This document shows positions 27,374 to 36,655 of a stretch of 64,000 nt of DNA, one piece after another. The notes beneath the pieces are model-generated. The model had not been told where the DNA came from and ran no database searches. It saw nothing but the letters and a program-made list of their open reading frames with translations. The translations under genes were made by a program, and so were the position numbers. This DNA comes from Lachnospiraceae bacterium (lineage in GTDB: Bacteria > Bacillota > Clostridia > Lachnospirales > Lachnospiraceae), in the NCBI GenBank assembly GCA_017440375.1, contig JAFSHK010000035.1:1-64000 (forward strand). The letters are read 5' to 3'. Positions within the stretch are counted from its first letter, which is position 1, and every line of letters starts with the position of its first letter.

Positions 27374-28480
27374 TCAATTTCCTGCCCACTCTTTTATTTG
27401 GGCAATATAACTTTCTTTGGAATAATTTCCTGCTCTTTGCAAGGACAATTTCCGATATCGCTCCATCTGCGCCGGATTCTCTAATAAATCAATTATCTTT
27501 TCGGCGAGATTTTTTTCCTCATCGGTAATCACTTTTTCATCTAAATCCAAATCAGGACTCATATTCGGCACTAGAATACCGTATTTATCTTCTAATATTT
27601 CTCCAGGTCCTGTCATGCAATCTGTGGCAATTACCGGAAGTCCCATAGACATAGCTTCCACCATTGCATTGGGAAATCCCTCATAGTAAGACGTCAGTAC
27701 ATACAAACTGCCCTTTTTCAAATAAGGATATGGATTTCTTTTCACTCCGGTAAAATAAACCGCATCGTCCACACCAAGCTTTCTGGCAAGTTCCTTATAC
27801 TCTGTAAATTCACCTTTTCCGATAATCATAAGCTTCGTATCAGGCAATTTTTTGTGTACCAATGCGAAGCTTTTTAACAGATGCCAGAAACCCTTTACCA
27901 TATCCTCTCTTCCCATGGAAACAAGAATTCTACCCTCATTCCACGGCAATTCGACCTCTTCCTGCTCGGATAATTCCGCAACCTCTGCAATATCAAAAGG
28001 ATTGTTTAATGCAACGGCTTTCTGACATTTATATTTCTCCTGTACTTCTTTACAAATCACTTCCGAACAGCAAATAACTCTATCCGCATATTTACAGAAA
28101 AGACGAATCTGCTTCGGATTCCCCATATCCATATAGCTACGGATACCAAGCCATTTCTCGGCTTTACCAAAAGAAGCTATGTTAGCAAGATTGGCTGTTG
28201 GTCCAAAGCTGTATGCAATATCAATTCCTTCCTGCCGCATTAACTGACGCACCTTGTAGCCTCTTTTTAACACATTCAGACACTTTGCCAATTTACCCGG
28301 TCTGCTTGCCAAATGCAAGTCAGCCACCTGAATTCCTTTAATATCATAAGCTATATTTTTAGAATCGAAAATTGCAATCTGTACTTGAAAATATGGTTGC
28401 AACAATCTTGCCGTTGTCACGCATACTTTTTCCAACCCACCTTGATGTAAAGATGGTACAATTAACAGTAATTTTTTCAT
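27374..28480 (-). CDS. GT4 family glycosyltransferase (GT-B fold)
   Basis: The 368-residue protein carries LLIVPSLHQGGLEKVCVTTA at the N-terminus, ILVSMGREDMVKGFWHLL near residue 190, and the donor-site block TSYYEGFPNAMVEAMSMGLP near residue 265 followed by TDCMTGPGEIL. It is a standard GT4 of exopolysaccharide loci. The start codon overlaps the stop of the preceding GT4 (ATGA), so the two are translationally coupled and probably act in sequence on the same acceptor. Substrate cannot be assigned. Confidence 0.87.
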   Translation of the reverse strand: MKKLLLIVPSLHQGGLEKVCVTTARLLQPYFQVQIAIFDSKNIAYDIKGIQVADLHLASRPGKLAKCLNVLKRGYKVRQLMRQEGIDIAYSFGPTANLANIASFGKAEKWLGIRSYMDMGNPKQIRLFCKYADRVICCSEVICKEVQEKYKCQKAVALNNPFDIAEVAELSEQEEVELPWNEGRILVSMGREDMVKGFWHLLKSFALVHKKLPDTKLMIIGKGEFTEYKELARKLGVDDAVYFTGVKRNPYPYLKKGSLYVLTSYYEGFPNAMVEAMSMGLPVIATDCMTGPGEILEDKYGILVPNMSPDLDLDEKVITDEEKNLAEKIIDLLENPAQMERYRKLSLQRAGNYSKESYIAQIKEWAGN

Positions 28481-29658
28481 AATCCCGAACTGTCTCCACT
28501 TAAATAAAAGTTTTTATATCCTTCTGCCTGTGTTTTTACGTCAAAACCGCTTGCTACCATTTCATGATAAACGTTTTTTCGCTCATAATCTACCTGCCCA
28601 AGAATCGCCTCTGCCCATTTTTCAGCAGGTTGCTCAATACTAAGATAAGTCACAAGCTCTGTTGCTTTCGCTTCTCTTGTTATCGTGTCCGCTGCAAAAC
28701 AACGAAGCCCTGCTGCCTGTGCTTCTACAAGCACGCCCGGAAGGCCTTCATAGAAGGATGGCAACAGGAAGAAATCAAACACCTGATAATATTCTTCCGG
28801 GTGTCTTTGGTTGCCTTCGAAAAGAACCTTTTCGCGAATACCAAGCTCCGCACATTTTTTCTCCATTTGTTCCTTATCCGGTCCATCACCGAGAAGAATC
28901 AGTACCGCATCTTCCCTTTTCTTACAAATTTCTGCAAAAATATCAATCAGATAAGGATGATTTTTCTGTGTATTAAAACGTCCCACATGACCTAATACCA
29001 GTTTATTCTCCAGTTGCATTTTTTGCCGCATAGAAGTTCTTTTTTCCAAATCATAAGTAAACTTTCCGGCATCAATGGCATTGTGAATAATCTTCACATT
29101 GCCTTTTTCCACCCATTCTTTTCCAAATACATCTACTCCGGCAAGTACAGAACAGGCAAAACAATGGTCTGCTTTACGATACAAATTCTTGCGTAAGTAT
29201 TTCGTTGCTATTCCTTTCAAACCTTTCTCCACTCCGGCATTTCTGGAGTGTGCCACCGTCACCGGAACTCCGGCACGTTTTGCAATCGGAAGATAGATGG
29301 AGGCTGTGCTTGTCATATGACCCTGTACTACTTCAAACTCATGATGCTCTGCAAAAAAAACTTTCACAGCCTTGCGGTATGTGAAATAATTGTATACTTT
29401 AAATTTAGGGAGCACATAAATATGTCCTCCCATTTTCTGAATTTCTTCATCATAAAATTGCGGTTCTCTGCCACATTCTTTCGCACCGTAAACGCGACTT
29501 AACGCAGCACCACGAACATGGTTCAGCGCTTCGCTATGGACCAGAAAATCAAACTGTATTTCCTCTTTATTCATCTGGCGGTACAGATCCATAATACGGC
29601 TTTCTGCGCCGCCAAGACCGGTTCCGCCAAGTACATGTAATACATGTGTTACACTCAT
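28477..29658 (-). CDS. GT4 family glycosyltransferase (EpsF-like)
   Basis: The 393-residue protein opens with VLHVLGGTGLGGAESRIMDL, the glycine loop of the EpsF-type GT4 subgroup. It has GHVGRFNTQKNHPYLIDIFA near residue 225 and LPSFYEGLPGVLVEAQAAGL near residue 315, whose two Glu residues form the EX7E-type donor motif. AGGAGAAATT precedes the ATG. It lies eight bases after the formyltransferase gene and overlaps the next GT4 by four bases. EpsF-like enzymes extend exopolysaccharide repeat units; the sugar is unknown. Confidence 0.87.
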   Translation of the reverse strand: MSVTHVLHVLGGTGLGGAESRIMDLYRQMNKEEIQFDFLVHSEALNHVRGAALSRVYGAKECGREPQFYDEEIQKMGGHIYVLPKFKVYNYFTYRKAVKVFFAEHHEFEVVQGHMTSTASIYLPIAKRAGVPVTVAHSRNAGVEKGLKGIATKYLRKNLYRKADHCFACSVLAGVDVFGKEWVEKGNVKIIHNAIDAGKFTYDLEKRTSMRQKMQLENKLVLGHVGRFNTQKNHPYLIDIFAEICKKREDAVLILLGDGPDKEQMEKKCAELGIREKVLFEGNQRHPEEYYQVFDFFLLPSFYEGLPGVLVEAQAAGLRCFAADTITREAKATELVTYLSIEQPAEKWAEAILGQVDYERKNVYHEMVASGFDVKTQAEGYKNFYLSGDSSGL

Positions 29659-29666
29659 AATTTCTC

Positions 29667-30587
29667 CTAAACAAGAATATCGCCTGTCTGCAATTTCTTC
29701 TCACATTCGTATCGATCAATCAATAAAGAACCATCCACTGTACGCACAATTAGCTTGTCATCAAATACATCTATAATCTCTCCCGGTGCATAAGCTGAGA
29801 AATCCATCATTTCATCAAATGGATGAGCTTCCCATACGGTTACTTTATCCTCGCCAAACATAGCAAAAGCACCCGGAAACGGAGCTGCCACACCACGAAT
29901 CAGATTGTAAATATTTCTGGTTCTTTCATGGAAATCAATTTTGCCATCTACCGCTGTACGCTTGTTATACCAAGAATCAAAGTCCTTAGAATCCGTACGA
30001 ACAGTAATTGTTCCCTGCTCATAAGCCTGTAATAACTTACGAATCAGATTTTTGGAACAAATCATATTTTTATATTGTGCAGTACGAATGTCATCATGTG
30101 GCGTGATGGAAAACATCTCCGTCGCAAATACATTTGGGCTGTCTGCTTTCTCATCATAACGGAATAAATTCAAATTAAATCTGGTATCGCCCAATATAAT
30201 AGACCAGTTGAGTGGTGAACGGCCACGACCAAACGGTAAATAACCACAATTTCCATGGAAACCGTAAATACCGAATTTAAAACAATCCAACACAGAAGCC
30301 GGAATCAATCTCTGCCATCCCATGGAAATACCAATATCGAATTCATTTTCCTGTAAGAATTTCTGAGTCTTTTCATCGGTCAGAAAATAGCTATCTGCTT
30401 CATGTACCGGAATACCGAATTTCTCTGTCAGAATGGATAAGCCTTTATAACCGGATACCTGATTTTTCTTCGTCACTTCCGGACTGATGGTAATGACTAA
30501 ATCCACCGGACAGATGGTTTTATGAATAAACTCTACAATATTTTCTGAAGTATCTTTTACACCAAATACAACTACTTTGTATTTCAT
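29667..30587 (-). CDS. Sugar N-formyltransferase-like protein
   Basis: The 306-residue protein has a formyltransferase N-terminal domain and a C-terminal domain resembling the Fmt C-terminal fold. The core reads GFHGNCGYLPFGRGRSPLNW, placing the catalytic His at 111; the Asn usually found two residues earlier is Gly109, with an Asn at 113 instead. A conserved Gly-Asp pair follows at ILGD (131-134). Enzymes of this family (ArnA N-terminus, VioF, WbtJ) use N10-formyltetrahydrofolate to formylate 4-amino sugars on nucleotides. The window has two sugar 4-aminotransferases that could supply substrate. It is not Met-tRNA formyltransferase, judging from length and context. The shifted Asn lowers certainty about activity. 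Confidence 0.78.
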   Translation of the reverse strand: MKYKVVVFGVKDTSENIVEFIHKTICPVDLVITISPEVTKKNQVSGYKGLSILTEKFGIPVHEADSYFLTDEKTQKFLQENEFDIGISMGWQRLIPASVLDCFKFGIYGFHGNCGYLPFGRGRSPLNWSIILGDTRFNLNLFRYDEKADSPNVFATEMFSITPHDDIRTAQYKNMICSKNLIRKLLQAYEQGTITVRTDSKDFDSWYNKRTAVDGKIDFHERTRNIYNLIRGVAAPFPGAFAMFGEDKVTVWEAHPFDEMMDFSAYAPGEIIDVFDDKLIVRTVDGSLLIDRYECEKKLQTGDILV

Positions 30588-30673
30588 TTTGTATTCCTTT
30601 CCTGTGCCGTTTCTTGCACCATATCACTCATAGAAGCCACTACTTCGTAGCTTGTTACCTTGCGATTCCCTTA

Positions 30674-31600
30674 TCATTTTGCATGGTTTAGGTAGTGCTC
30701 ATACAGATAGTCCTGCATATTTACATATTCCTGTACACGATTGTAATTATCCTTAACCGCAGATAAACGAGCCTCATAATTTTCTCTGGTACACTGCGCA
30801 ATTACCTGCGCTGCATGCTCCAAATCTGTATCCGGTAAAAACATAATGCCATCCGAATTGAAAAAGTCCGCAATCTTGCGTGCTCCCAAATATACCGGAA
30901 TGGTCTGTGATGCAAAACAGCTTGTCAGACGTTCCGAAAAATAATAATCGGAAATATCATTCTCAATCACAATCGAATATCGGAAGGTGTCCAGACATTC
31001 GTCCACGCTCTTCACATAGGAACCCCCATCAAATTTTCCAAAGGTATGTGCCAGCTGCTCTTTCTTGCATTTTCTGGCAAGCTCTAAACGAAACTGATGA
31101 AGCGGACACATGACCTTGTCCGAACAGAGAATGGAAATGTCCTCTTCCTTCTTTTTATATAAATCTTCTTTCATGTTCTGGTTCCAGATGCCGGCCGCAA
31201 TCGGATAGAATCTGGCATTATCCAGTTCATTTAAGATTTTTTCATCATAAGTAAAAATATATTTAAACTCTTTTTCTAAGCCTTTATGCTTATGAAATAC
31301 TTCATAATCCTGCGGTACAATAATTCTGGACTCTGTCAACATACCATATTTCACTGTCGGCGTACCAATCGTGTTTGGCATCATCTCCGGTCCATAAAAA
31401 TGAGTGTCGAGCCCATAATTATATCTGTCCCAGAAAAAATATTTTCCTTCATGTCCGTAAGGCGCATGCTGGCTGTGTCTGTTACGGATAAAGTAGGTTT
31501 CTAACAGCATACCTTCCGCATTATAAATCTTTGGCTTTGTGCCATCAATATGATATTCCTTGCCAAATTGCAGTCGGTAACTGCCTAGTTTCAATTCCAT
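30674..31600 (-). CDS. GT10-like fucosyltransferase
   Basis: The 308-residue protein has the GT10 C-terminal signature: FRYSIVIENDISDYYFSERL near residue 205, followed by ASQTIPVYLGARKIADFF, in which the Glu-Asn, Tyr and Glu residues bind GDP-fucose. GT10 covers bacterial and animal alpha-1,3/1,4-fucosyltransferases. The N-terminal acceptor domain is poorly conserved, as is usual. ATG 31600 follows GAGG by six bases; two in-frame ATGs just upstream are less well placed. With the two GT11 proteins this makes three fucosyltransferase-type genes in one locus. Another 6-deoxyhexose or hexose donor remains possible. Confidence 0.8.
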   Translation of the reverse strand: MELKLGSYRLQFGKEYHIDGTKPKIYNAEGMLLETYFIRNRHSQHAPYGHEGKYFFWDRYNYGLDTHFYGPEMMPNTIGTPTVKYGMLTESRIIVPQDYEVFHKHKGLEKEFKYIFTYDEKILNELDNARFYPIAAGIWNQNMKEDLYKKKEEDISILCSDKVMCPLHQFRLELARKCKKEQLAHTFGKFDGGSYVKSVDECLDTFRYSIVIENDISDYYFSERLTSCFASQTIPVYLGARKIADFFNSDGIMFLPDTDLEHAAQVIAQCTRENYEARLSAVKDNYNRVQEYVNMQDYLYEHYLNHAK

Positions 31601-31652
31601 ACTCATCCTCATTTTTGCACGCTTTTTCTCGCGCTATGCCCGTTCGCACTTT

Positions 31653-32627
31653 TTATAGATTTTCCTTATACCACTCAATTGCTAACTCAATTCCTTTTTT
31701 GAAATCATATTCCGGATTATAGCCAAACGCTTCCCTTGCTTTGGAAATATCCGCATTGGAATCTCTGACATCGCCTTTTCGGTTTGGTCCGAAATTCGGC
31801 TCTACCTTTTTTTCAAGTGCTTCGCACAAATTATAATAAATATCAATCAAAAACTCTCTGCCACCGGCACCGATATTAAATGCTTCTCCTGCTGCATCGG
31901 ACGGTGCTTTACACGCTTTTAAGTTTGCTTCGATAACGTTATCAATATAAGTAAAATCTCTGGACTGTTTACCATCCCCGTTAATCGTTGGCACTTCGTC
32001 ATTCAGAAGCTGTTTGATAAACTTCGGAATAACTGCTGCATACATACCGTTTGGATCCTGACGACGACCAAACACGTTGAAATAACGGAGTGCATAAGTA
32101 TCCAGACCATATAATTCTTTATAGAGTCTGCCGTACTCCTCATCTACTTTTTTCGTTAACGCATAAGGAGAAATCACCTTGCCCTCTTGTCCCTCTTTCT
32201 TAGGCAATACGGTAGAATCTCCGTACACCGAAGAACTGGAAGCGTATACAAACTTCTTCACACCATTCTGTCTGGATGCTTCCATCATATTCAAAGTGCC
32301 GCGAATATTGATTTCTTCATACAGAAGTGGCATTTCAATACTACGAGGCACACTTCCCCATGCTGCCTGATTCAATACATAGGTAACATCCTTTGTCGCT
32401 TCCAGACATGTATCAAAATCTCTGATATCTCCTTCGATAAAAGTAAAATTATTACATTTCGTCAGATGTTCAATATTCTCAAATTTACCGGTAGAAAGGT
32501 TGTCCAGACAACGCACTGTATAACCCATATTTACCAATGCTTCACAAATATTAGAACCGATAAACCCTGCTCCTCCTCCTACCAGAAATACACTATCTTT
32601 TTCAAATATAACATCTTGATAACTCAT
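31653..32627 (-). CDS. WbpP/TviC-like UDP-N-acetylglucosamine 4-epimerase
   Basis: The 324-residue extended SDR has LVGGGAGFIGSNICEAL near residue 16, NQAAWGSVPRSIEMPL near residue 85 (a block characteristic of WbpP-type epimerases), SSSSVYGDS, and the YALTK catalytic Tyr/Lys motif. WbpP interconverts UDP-GlcNAc(A) and UDP-GalNAc(A). A WbpO/TviB-type dehydrogenase lies at 34187, so together they can make UDP-GalNAcA as in Vi antigen and Pseudomonas O6. ATG 32627 is chosen by protein alignment memory; ATG 32639 and a GTG at 32645 are also in frame. Copy 2 of the repeat fills the gap upstream. Specificity for UDP-Glc is a lesser alternative. Confidence 0.83.
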   Translation of the reverse strand: MSYQDVIFEKDSVFLVGGGAGFIGSNICEALVNMGYTVRCLDNLSTGKFENIEHLTKCNNFTFIEGDIRDFDTCLEATKDVTYVLNQAAWGSVPRSIEMPLLYEEINIRGTLNMMEASRQNGVKKFVYASSSSVYGDSTVLPKKEGQEGKVISPYALTKKVDEEYGRLYKELYGLDTYALRYFNVFGRRQDPNGMYAAVIPKFIKQLLNDEVPTINGDGKQSRDFTYIDNVIEANLKACKAPSDAAGEAFNIGAGGREFLIDIYYNLCEALEKKVEPNFGPNRKGDVRDSNADISKAREAFGYNPEYDFKKGIELAIEWYKENL

Positions 32628-32662
32628 TTTTATTTCCATCCTCACTTGGTATTTATAATTTT

Positions 32663-32865
32663 AGGCGATTGCGAAACTCACAAATTGCTTAGATTAAATT
32701 GTGCATGATTAACAAGTACCATAAGCAGGTACTGTGAGTCCGTTGGTACTTAGACGCTGTATTTTAGCGTCTTATGCACTACTACGGAACGAGCGTAGCG
32801 CAAGCGTGCCTGCGGTGGTTTGTTAATTATGCATAATTTCTATAAAGTAAATAGGAGTTTCGCAA
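32663..32865. repeat. ~210 bp structured repeat element, copy 2 (right end truncated)
   Basis: It is near-identical to copies 1 and 3 and in the same orientation. The left end AGGCGATTGCGAAACTC is intact; the right end stops at TTTCGCAA and lacks the final six bases seen in the other copies. The hairpin stem is GACGCT/AGCGTC as in copy 3. The last 12 codons of the membrane protein gene at 32827 lie inside the element. The GTACC partner seen in copies 1 and 3 reads GCACT here, which weakens the outer stem. Confidence 0.88.
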
Positions 32866-34173
32866 CAGCAAAAAGAGTGCCATATAAAACAACGAAAAAC
32901 CATATATCATATATCTTGATAAACACATAATCGTCAAAGAAGTAGCGCAGGCATTTGCAGCAATGAACAAAAATGCCAATCCCATTATACATGCTGCCTG
33001 ACTCCTTTTATGCTTCCAAAGCATCCAAATAGATGCCCCTGCCGCCACCAAATAAATAAACATTGCCATCCAGTTTATCAGTGGATGTACCACCGCAATA
33101 CTTCGAATGAATCCGTAACGGCATAGCATGAAATAGTTTGCCAACCACTGCCCGAAACACTCCGGCAAAAGCTTCACAAGCATCTTTCCTGCCATTTCAT
33201 CCGACATACTGCTTTGCATATAATAGTCTACCTGCCCAAGTCCAAAGTAATACGCAGACATATTTGCCTCTATTACCTGAAACTTTAAATCATCGTGACA
33301 GGCTTCCAGATGCTCTGTCTTTTGTGCAAGTGTATCGCCTGCATATTTATAATTATAGCCAAGCGCATCTGCCTGTTCATAGAATTGTTCAAAAAAAATA
33401 CGCTCCCGTGTACCTTCCTCAAACACCTCTCCATCTTCTTTATCGCAAGCATAAATAACATTCGTAAGTGTGTTGACCTGCCCATAAGTATTACCCATGA
33501 AATAACCTGTTACAAAATAGTTATAAGTATGAACGGAAAGACTGCGCAGTCCAAAAACACATGCCATCACAAGCACCGGAAAAATCAGTTTTCTATATTT
33601 CTTCTCTATAACTAATTTAATTCCTAAAACTACCATCCAAATCAAAATGGTTGACATCATTTGTCCTCTTGTCATCGATAACAGAAATGCAAAGACAAGA
33701 CTCCAAATAATATCCGTTTTCTTTCCCTCAAACATCATCCGCAATGTAAATAAGATAAAAAAGTTAAAAAGCGGAATACACAACGCTTCACTCATAATGG
33801 AATTTTCCATAAAAATATGAAGTGCCGAAACATAACGGGTAATGAAATGCGGCATAAGTTCTAAGACAAGTAATACCAATTCACCAAACAAATTCAATGA
33901 AAACTTTTTCTGCAAATATTCAATCAGAAAAAAAATACTGAAAGCGGTCAAAATATTCTGTACCACAGCCGCCGCAATAAGCCCTGCATTTTCTCCCAGT
34001 ATCACACGAAAAAATGCCAAAAACAATGGATACAACGGCTCTCTGTGAATATGCATCGTAATATATTGTTCGGAATCATTATAAACTCCCACTCCATAAA
34101 CTGCAAACATTCCCAGAAAAAAAATCAATAACCCTATTAAAATACCTAATGATTTTTTACGGTTTTGTGCCAC
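32827..34173 (-). CDS. Polytopic membrane protein of unknown function (GT-C-like)
   Basis: The 448-residue protein has about ten hydrophobic segments. NDSEQYITMHIHREPLYPLF (about residues 32-51) lies in the first external loop and resembles the acidic plus Arg/Glu motif of GT-C or Wzy-like proteins. A soluble loop of about 90 residues rich in acidic and aromatic residues lies in the middle. The start is GTG at 34173, five bases after AGGAGG; the overlapping ATG is out of frame. The last 12 residues, LRNSYLLYRNYA, are encoded by the truncated end of repeat copy 2, so the original C-terminus has probably been replaced. It could be a polymerase or a lipid-linked sugar transferase. Confidence 0.6.
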   Translation of the reverse strand: MAQNRKKSLGILIGLLIFFLGMFAVYGVGVYNDSEQYITMHIHREPLYPLFLAFFRVILGENAGLIAAAVVQNILTAFSIFFLIEYLQKKFSLNLFGELVLLVLELMPHFITRYVSALHIFMENSIMSEALCIPLFNFFILFTLRMMFEGKKTDIIWSLVFAFLLSMTRGQMMSTILIWMVVLGIKLVIEKKYRKLIFPVLVMACVFGLRSLSVHTYNYFVTGYFMGNTYGQVNTLTNVIYACDKEDGEVFEEGTRERIFFEQFYEQADALGYNYKYAGDTLAQKTEHLEACHDDLKFQVIEANMSAYYFGLGQVDYYMQSSMSDEMAGKMLVKLLPECFGQWLANYFMLCRYGFIRSIAVVHPLINWMAMFIYLVAAGASIWMLWKHKRSQAACIMGLAFLFIAANACATSLTIMCLSRYMIYGFSLFYMALFLLLRNSYLLYRNYA

Positions 34174-34186
34174 ATTGTCCTCCTAA

Positions 34187-35503
34187 TTAGAGTCTCCAAT
34201 ATAAGTAGTCCTCTGTGAGATATTCTTTTCTATCCAATAATCCTTTAATGTCCATAAGTACCTTTTGTTTGTGCTTTGGTGCATAGAACTTGCTGATATC
34301 TTCTTTGGTCAGCTTCAAAAATTCATCATGTGCCACGGCAATCACAACCGCATCCATGTCTTTAATATCTTCTTTCGTGCCAAATGTAATGCCATAAAGT
34401 TTCTTCGCTTCGTCTGCATCTGCTGCCGGGTCTACAACGAGTGGTTTAATGCCATATTCACCCAGTTCGTTATAAATATCAATTATCTTCGTATTTCTGG
34501 TATCCGGACAATTTTCTTTGAAGGTAAACCCAAGAATGGCTACCTTAGCACCTTTTACGGCTACATCTGTCTTAATCAAATTCTTAACAAGACTCTCTGC
34601 TACATATTTACCCATATCATCATTGATACGACGACCGGACAAAATAATCTGGGAATGATATCCCAAGTCTTCTGCTTTATAGGTCAGATAGTAAGGATCA
34701 ACACCGATACAGTGTCCGCCTACCAACCCCGGCATAAAAGGAAGGAAATTCCATTTCGTTCCTGCTGCCTCTAATACCGATTTCGTATCAATATTCATCT
34801 TATGAAAGATGATAGATAATTCGTTCATGAAAGCAATATTGATATCGCGTTGGCTGTTTTCAATCACTTTAGCTGCCTCTGCCACTTTAATGGACTCTGC
34901 GCGATAAACACCTGCTTCTACAACCAGTTCATAAACCTTTGCTACGATATCCAAAGTTTCTTCATCCATACCGGATACAATCTTGGTAATCGTTTCCAGC
35001 CTATGTACTTTATCGCCCGGATTAATACGTTCTGGTGAATAACCAATTTTGAAATCCACACCGCATTTTAGACCGGATTCTTTCTCCAGAATCGGCACAC
35101 ACACATCCTCTGTTACCCCCGGATAAACGGTAGATTCAAACACAACAACAGAACCTTTTGTCAGATTCTGACCAAGGATACGGCTTGCCCCCTCTACGGG
35201 AGTCAAATCCGGTGTATGATCATCATTTACCGGTGTCGGCACCGCTACGATATGGAATTTTGCTTCCTTCAATTTCGAAGGGTCTGCCGTAAATTCTACG
35301 GTTGTATTTTTGATTACATCATTACCAACTTCATTGGTAGGGTCAATACCGTTCTTATATAAATCAATTTTCTTCTCGTTTAAGTCAAAGCCTACTACTT
35401 TGATTTTTCTGGCAAAAGCAACCGCAATCGGCATACCCACATAACCAAGACCGACTAAAGATACTTTTTCTTCGCCTTTTACTATCTTTTCATATAAACT
35501 CAT
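34187..35503 (-). CDS. UDP-HexNAc 6-dehydrogenase (WbpO/TviB-like nucleotide-sugar dehydrogenase)
   Basis: The 438-residue protein has the three-domain UDP-sugar dehydrogenase structure. The NAD loop is VGLGYVGMP near residue 17, the middle domain contains ESTVYPGVTEDVC and GYSPERINPG, and the catalytic Cys is in GGHCIGVDPYYLT near residue 263. The C-terminal UDP-binding domain has TFKENCPDTRN. GYSPERINPG and GHCIGVDPYY are typical of the WbpO/TviB/WecC group, which oxidises UDP-GlcNAc, UDP-GalNAc or UDP-ManNAc rather than UDP-Glc. ATG 35503 follows AAGGGG by six bases. With the 4-epimerase at 31653 it can yield UDP-GalNAcA, a substrate type for the AsnB-like amidotransferases. Confidence 0.87.
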   Translation of the reverse strand: MSLYEKIVKGEEKVSLVGLGYVGMPIAVAFARKIKVVGFDLNEKKIDLYKNGIDPTNEVGNDVIKNTTVEFTADPSKLKEAKFHIVAVPTPVNDDHTPDLTPVEGASRILGQNLTKGSVVVFESTVYPGVTEDVCVPILEKESGLKCGVDFKIGYSPERINPGDKVHRLETITKIVSGMDEETLDIVAKVYELVVEAGVYRAESIKVAEAAKVIENSQRDINIAFMNELSIIFHKMNIDTKSVLEAAGTKWNFLPFMPGLVGGHCIGVDPYYLTYKAEDLGYHSQIILSGRRINDDMGKYVAESLVKNLIKTDVAVKGAKVAILGFTFKENCPDTRNTKIIDIYNELGEYGIKPLVVDPAADADEAKKLYGITFGTKEDIKDMDAVVIAVAHDEFLKLTKEDISKFYAPKHKQKVLMDIKGLLDRKEYLTEDYLYWRL

Positions 35504-35513
35504 TTTTATCCCC

Positions 35514-36605
35514 TTATCCTTTCTTACCAAGAATCCGATGCACCTCATCCATATAAGATGCCGTTACCAGTTTTCTGTCAAACTCTTTTTCCATTTTCTT
35601 TCTGGCTGCCTGTCCCATTTCAGCACGTTTCTCATAAGGAAGCTCCAGAAATTTCTCCATCGACTGTATCAATTCTTCCGGTTTGCCCGGTGTAAATCCA
35701 AATCCGGTTTTGCCCTCTTCAAAAGCTTCCAGGCAACCACTGATATTCGAAGCAATGACAGGTCTTCCGGTAGCTGCTGCTTCTATCAAAGCATTCGACA
35801 TTCCTTCATGGAAGGAGGCAATGACAATGGCGCTGGCATCTGCCAGATAAGGATGTACTTCTGTATGAAAACCAAGCTGGTGAATGATTCCTTGCTGTTC
35901 CAGTTCATCCAACAGACTCTGGTAATCTTCGTCGCAATAACCTAAAATATCGAAATGTATTTTATCACTATGCAGCTTCTTCGCTGCTTCGATAAATTCC
36001 AGAATACCTCGTTCCTTCATCACACGTCCTACAAACAGGAAATGTGTTTCATCATGTTCCGGATATGGTTCGTATACATGACGCTCCAGATTCACACCGG
36101 AACCCATAACCAGCTTCTCCTTTTTGCCATGAATACCGAACTTCTGGAAAATGCCTTTGTTTTCTTCGTTCTGGAAAAAGACACAGGATGCTTTCTTCAT
36201 ACCAGCCCGATACATATGAATAATCAGTTGTAACAAAAGCCCTGTTCTGTCAAACGCTCCACCAAGTCCTGTAATCGTTGAGATATAAGGAATCTTCCTT
36301 CTGCCTGCACAGAAACCGCCGTATATATTCGGTTTAATCGTATAGGTCACCACCAAATCCGGCTCAAGTTCCTTCATCATATTACGATAAGTACGATACA
36401 ACTTCAAATCCTCTATCGGATTAATACCTCTTCGATTGATGGATGTCTTTATAATCTGACAGCCTTCCTCCATCAACTCTTTTTCTTTGGTATCATCCGG
36501 CATACTGATAAAAACTTGATTTTCTTCCAAAAGTGCTTTTACAAATTCATTGCGAAAATCATACAAACCACCGGAAGAATTTGTCAAAACCAATACTCTG
36601 CCCAT
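35514..36605 (-). CDS. GT4 family glycosyltransferase, PglA-like
   Basis: The 363-residue protein begins VLVLTNSSGGLYDFRNEF, has VVTYTIKPNIYGG near residue 95 and TGLGG shortly after, both typical of the PglA/WbpH-like GT4 group that adds the second sugar to a diphospho-undecaprenyl HexNAc. The donor-site block is ASFHEGMSNALIEAAATGRP near residue 275. ATG 36605 is placed five bases after GGAGG. Its position two genes from the PglC-like initiating transferase supports an early role in repeat-unit assembly. Possible donors are UDP-GalNAc or UDP-GalNAcA, made by neighbours; this is inference. Confidence 0.85.
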   Translation of the reverse strand: MGRVLVLTNSSGGLYDFRNEFVKALLEENQVFISMPDDTKEKELMEEGCQIIKTSINRRGINPIEDLKLYRTYRNMMKELEPDLVVTYTIKPNIYGGFCAGRRKIPYISTITGLGGAFDRTGLLLQLIIHMYRAGMKKASCVFFQNEENKGIFQKFGIHGKKEKLVMGSGVNLERHVYEPYPEHDETHFLFVGRVMKERGILEFIEAAKKLHSDKIHFDILGYCDEDYQSLLDELEQQGIIHQLGFHTEVHPYLADASAIVIASFHEGMSNALIEAAATGRPVIASNISGCLEAFEEGKTGFGFTPGKPEELIQSMEKFLELPYEKRAEMGQAARKKMEKEFDRKLVTASYMDEVHRILGKKG

Positions 36606-36655
36606 TTCATCCTCCATGTCACATTTCCTGCAACATTTCCCTTGCAGCTTTTTCT

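Noticed and set aside
36606..36655. CTGCAA/TTGCAG hairpin upstream of the PglA-like gene
   Set aside because: Six base pairs with no U-tract; too weak to call a terminator or regulatory RNA.
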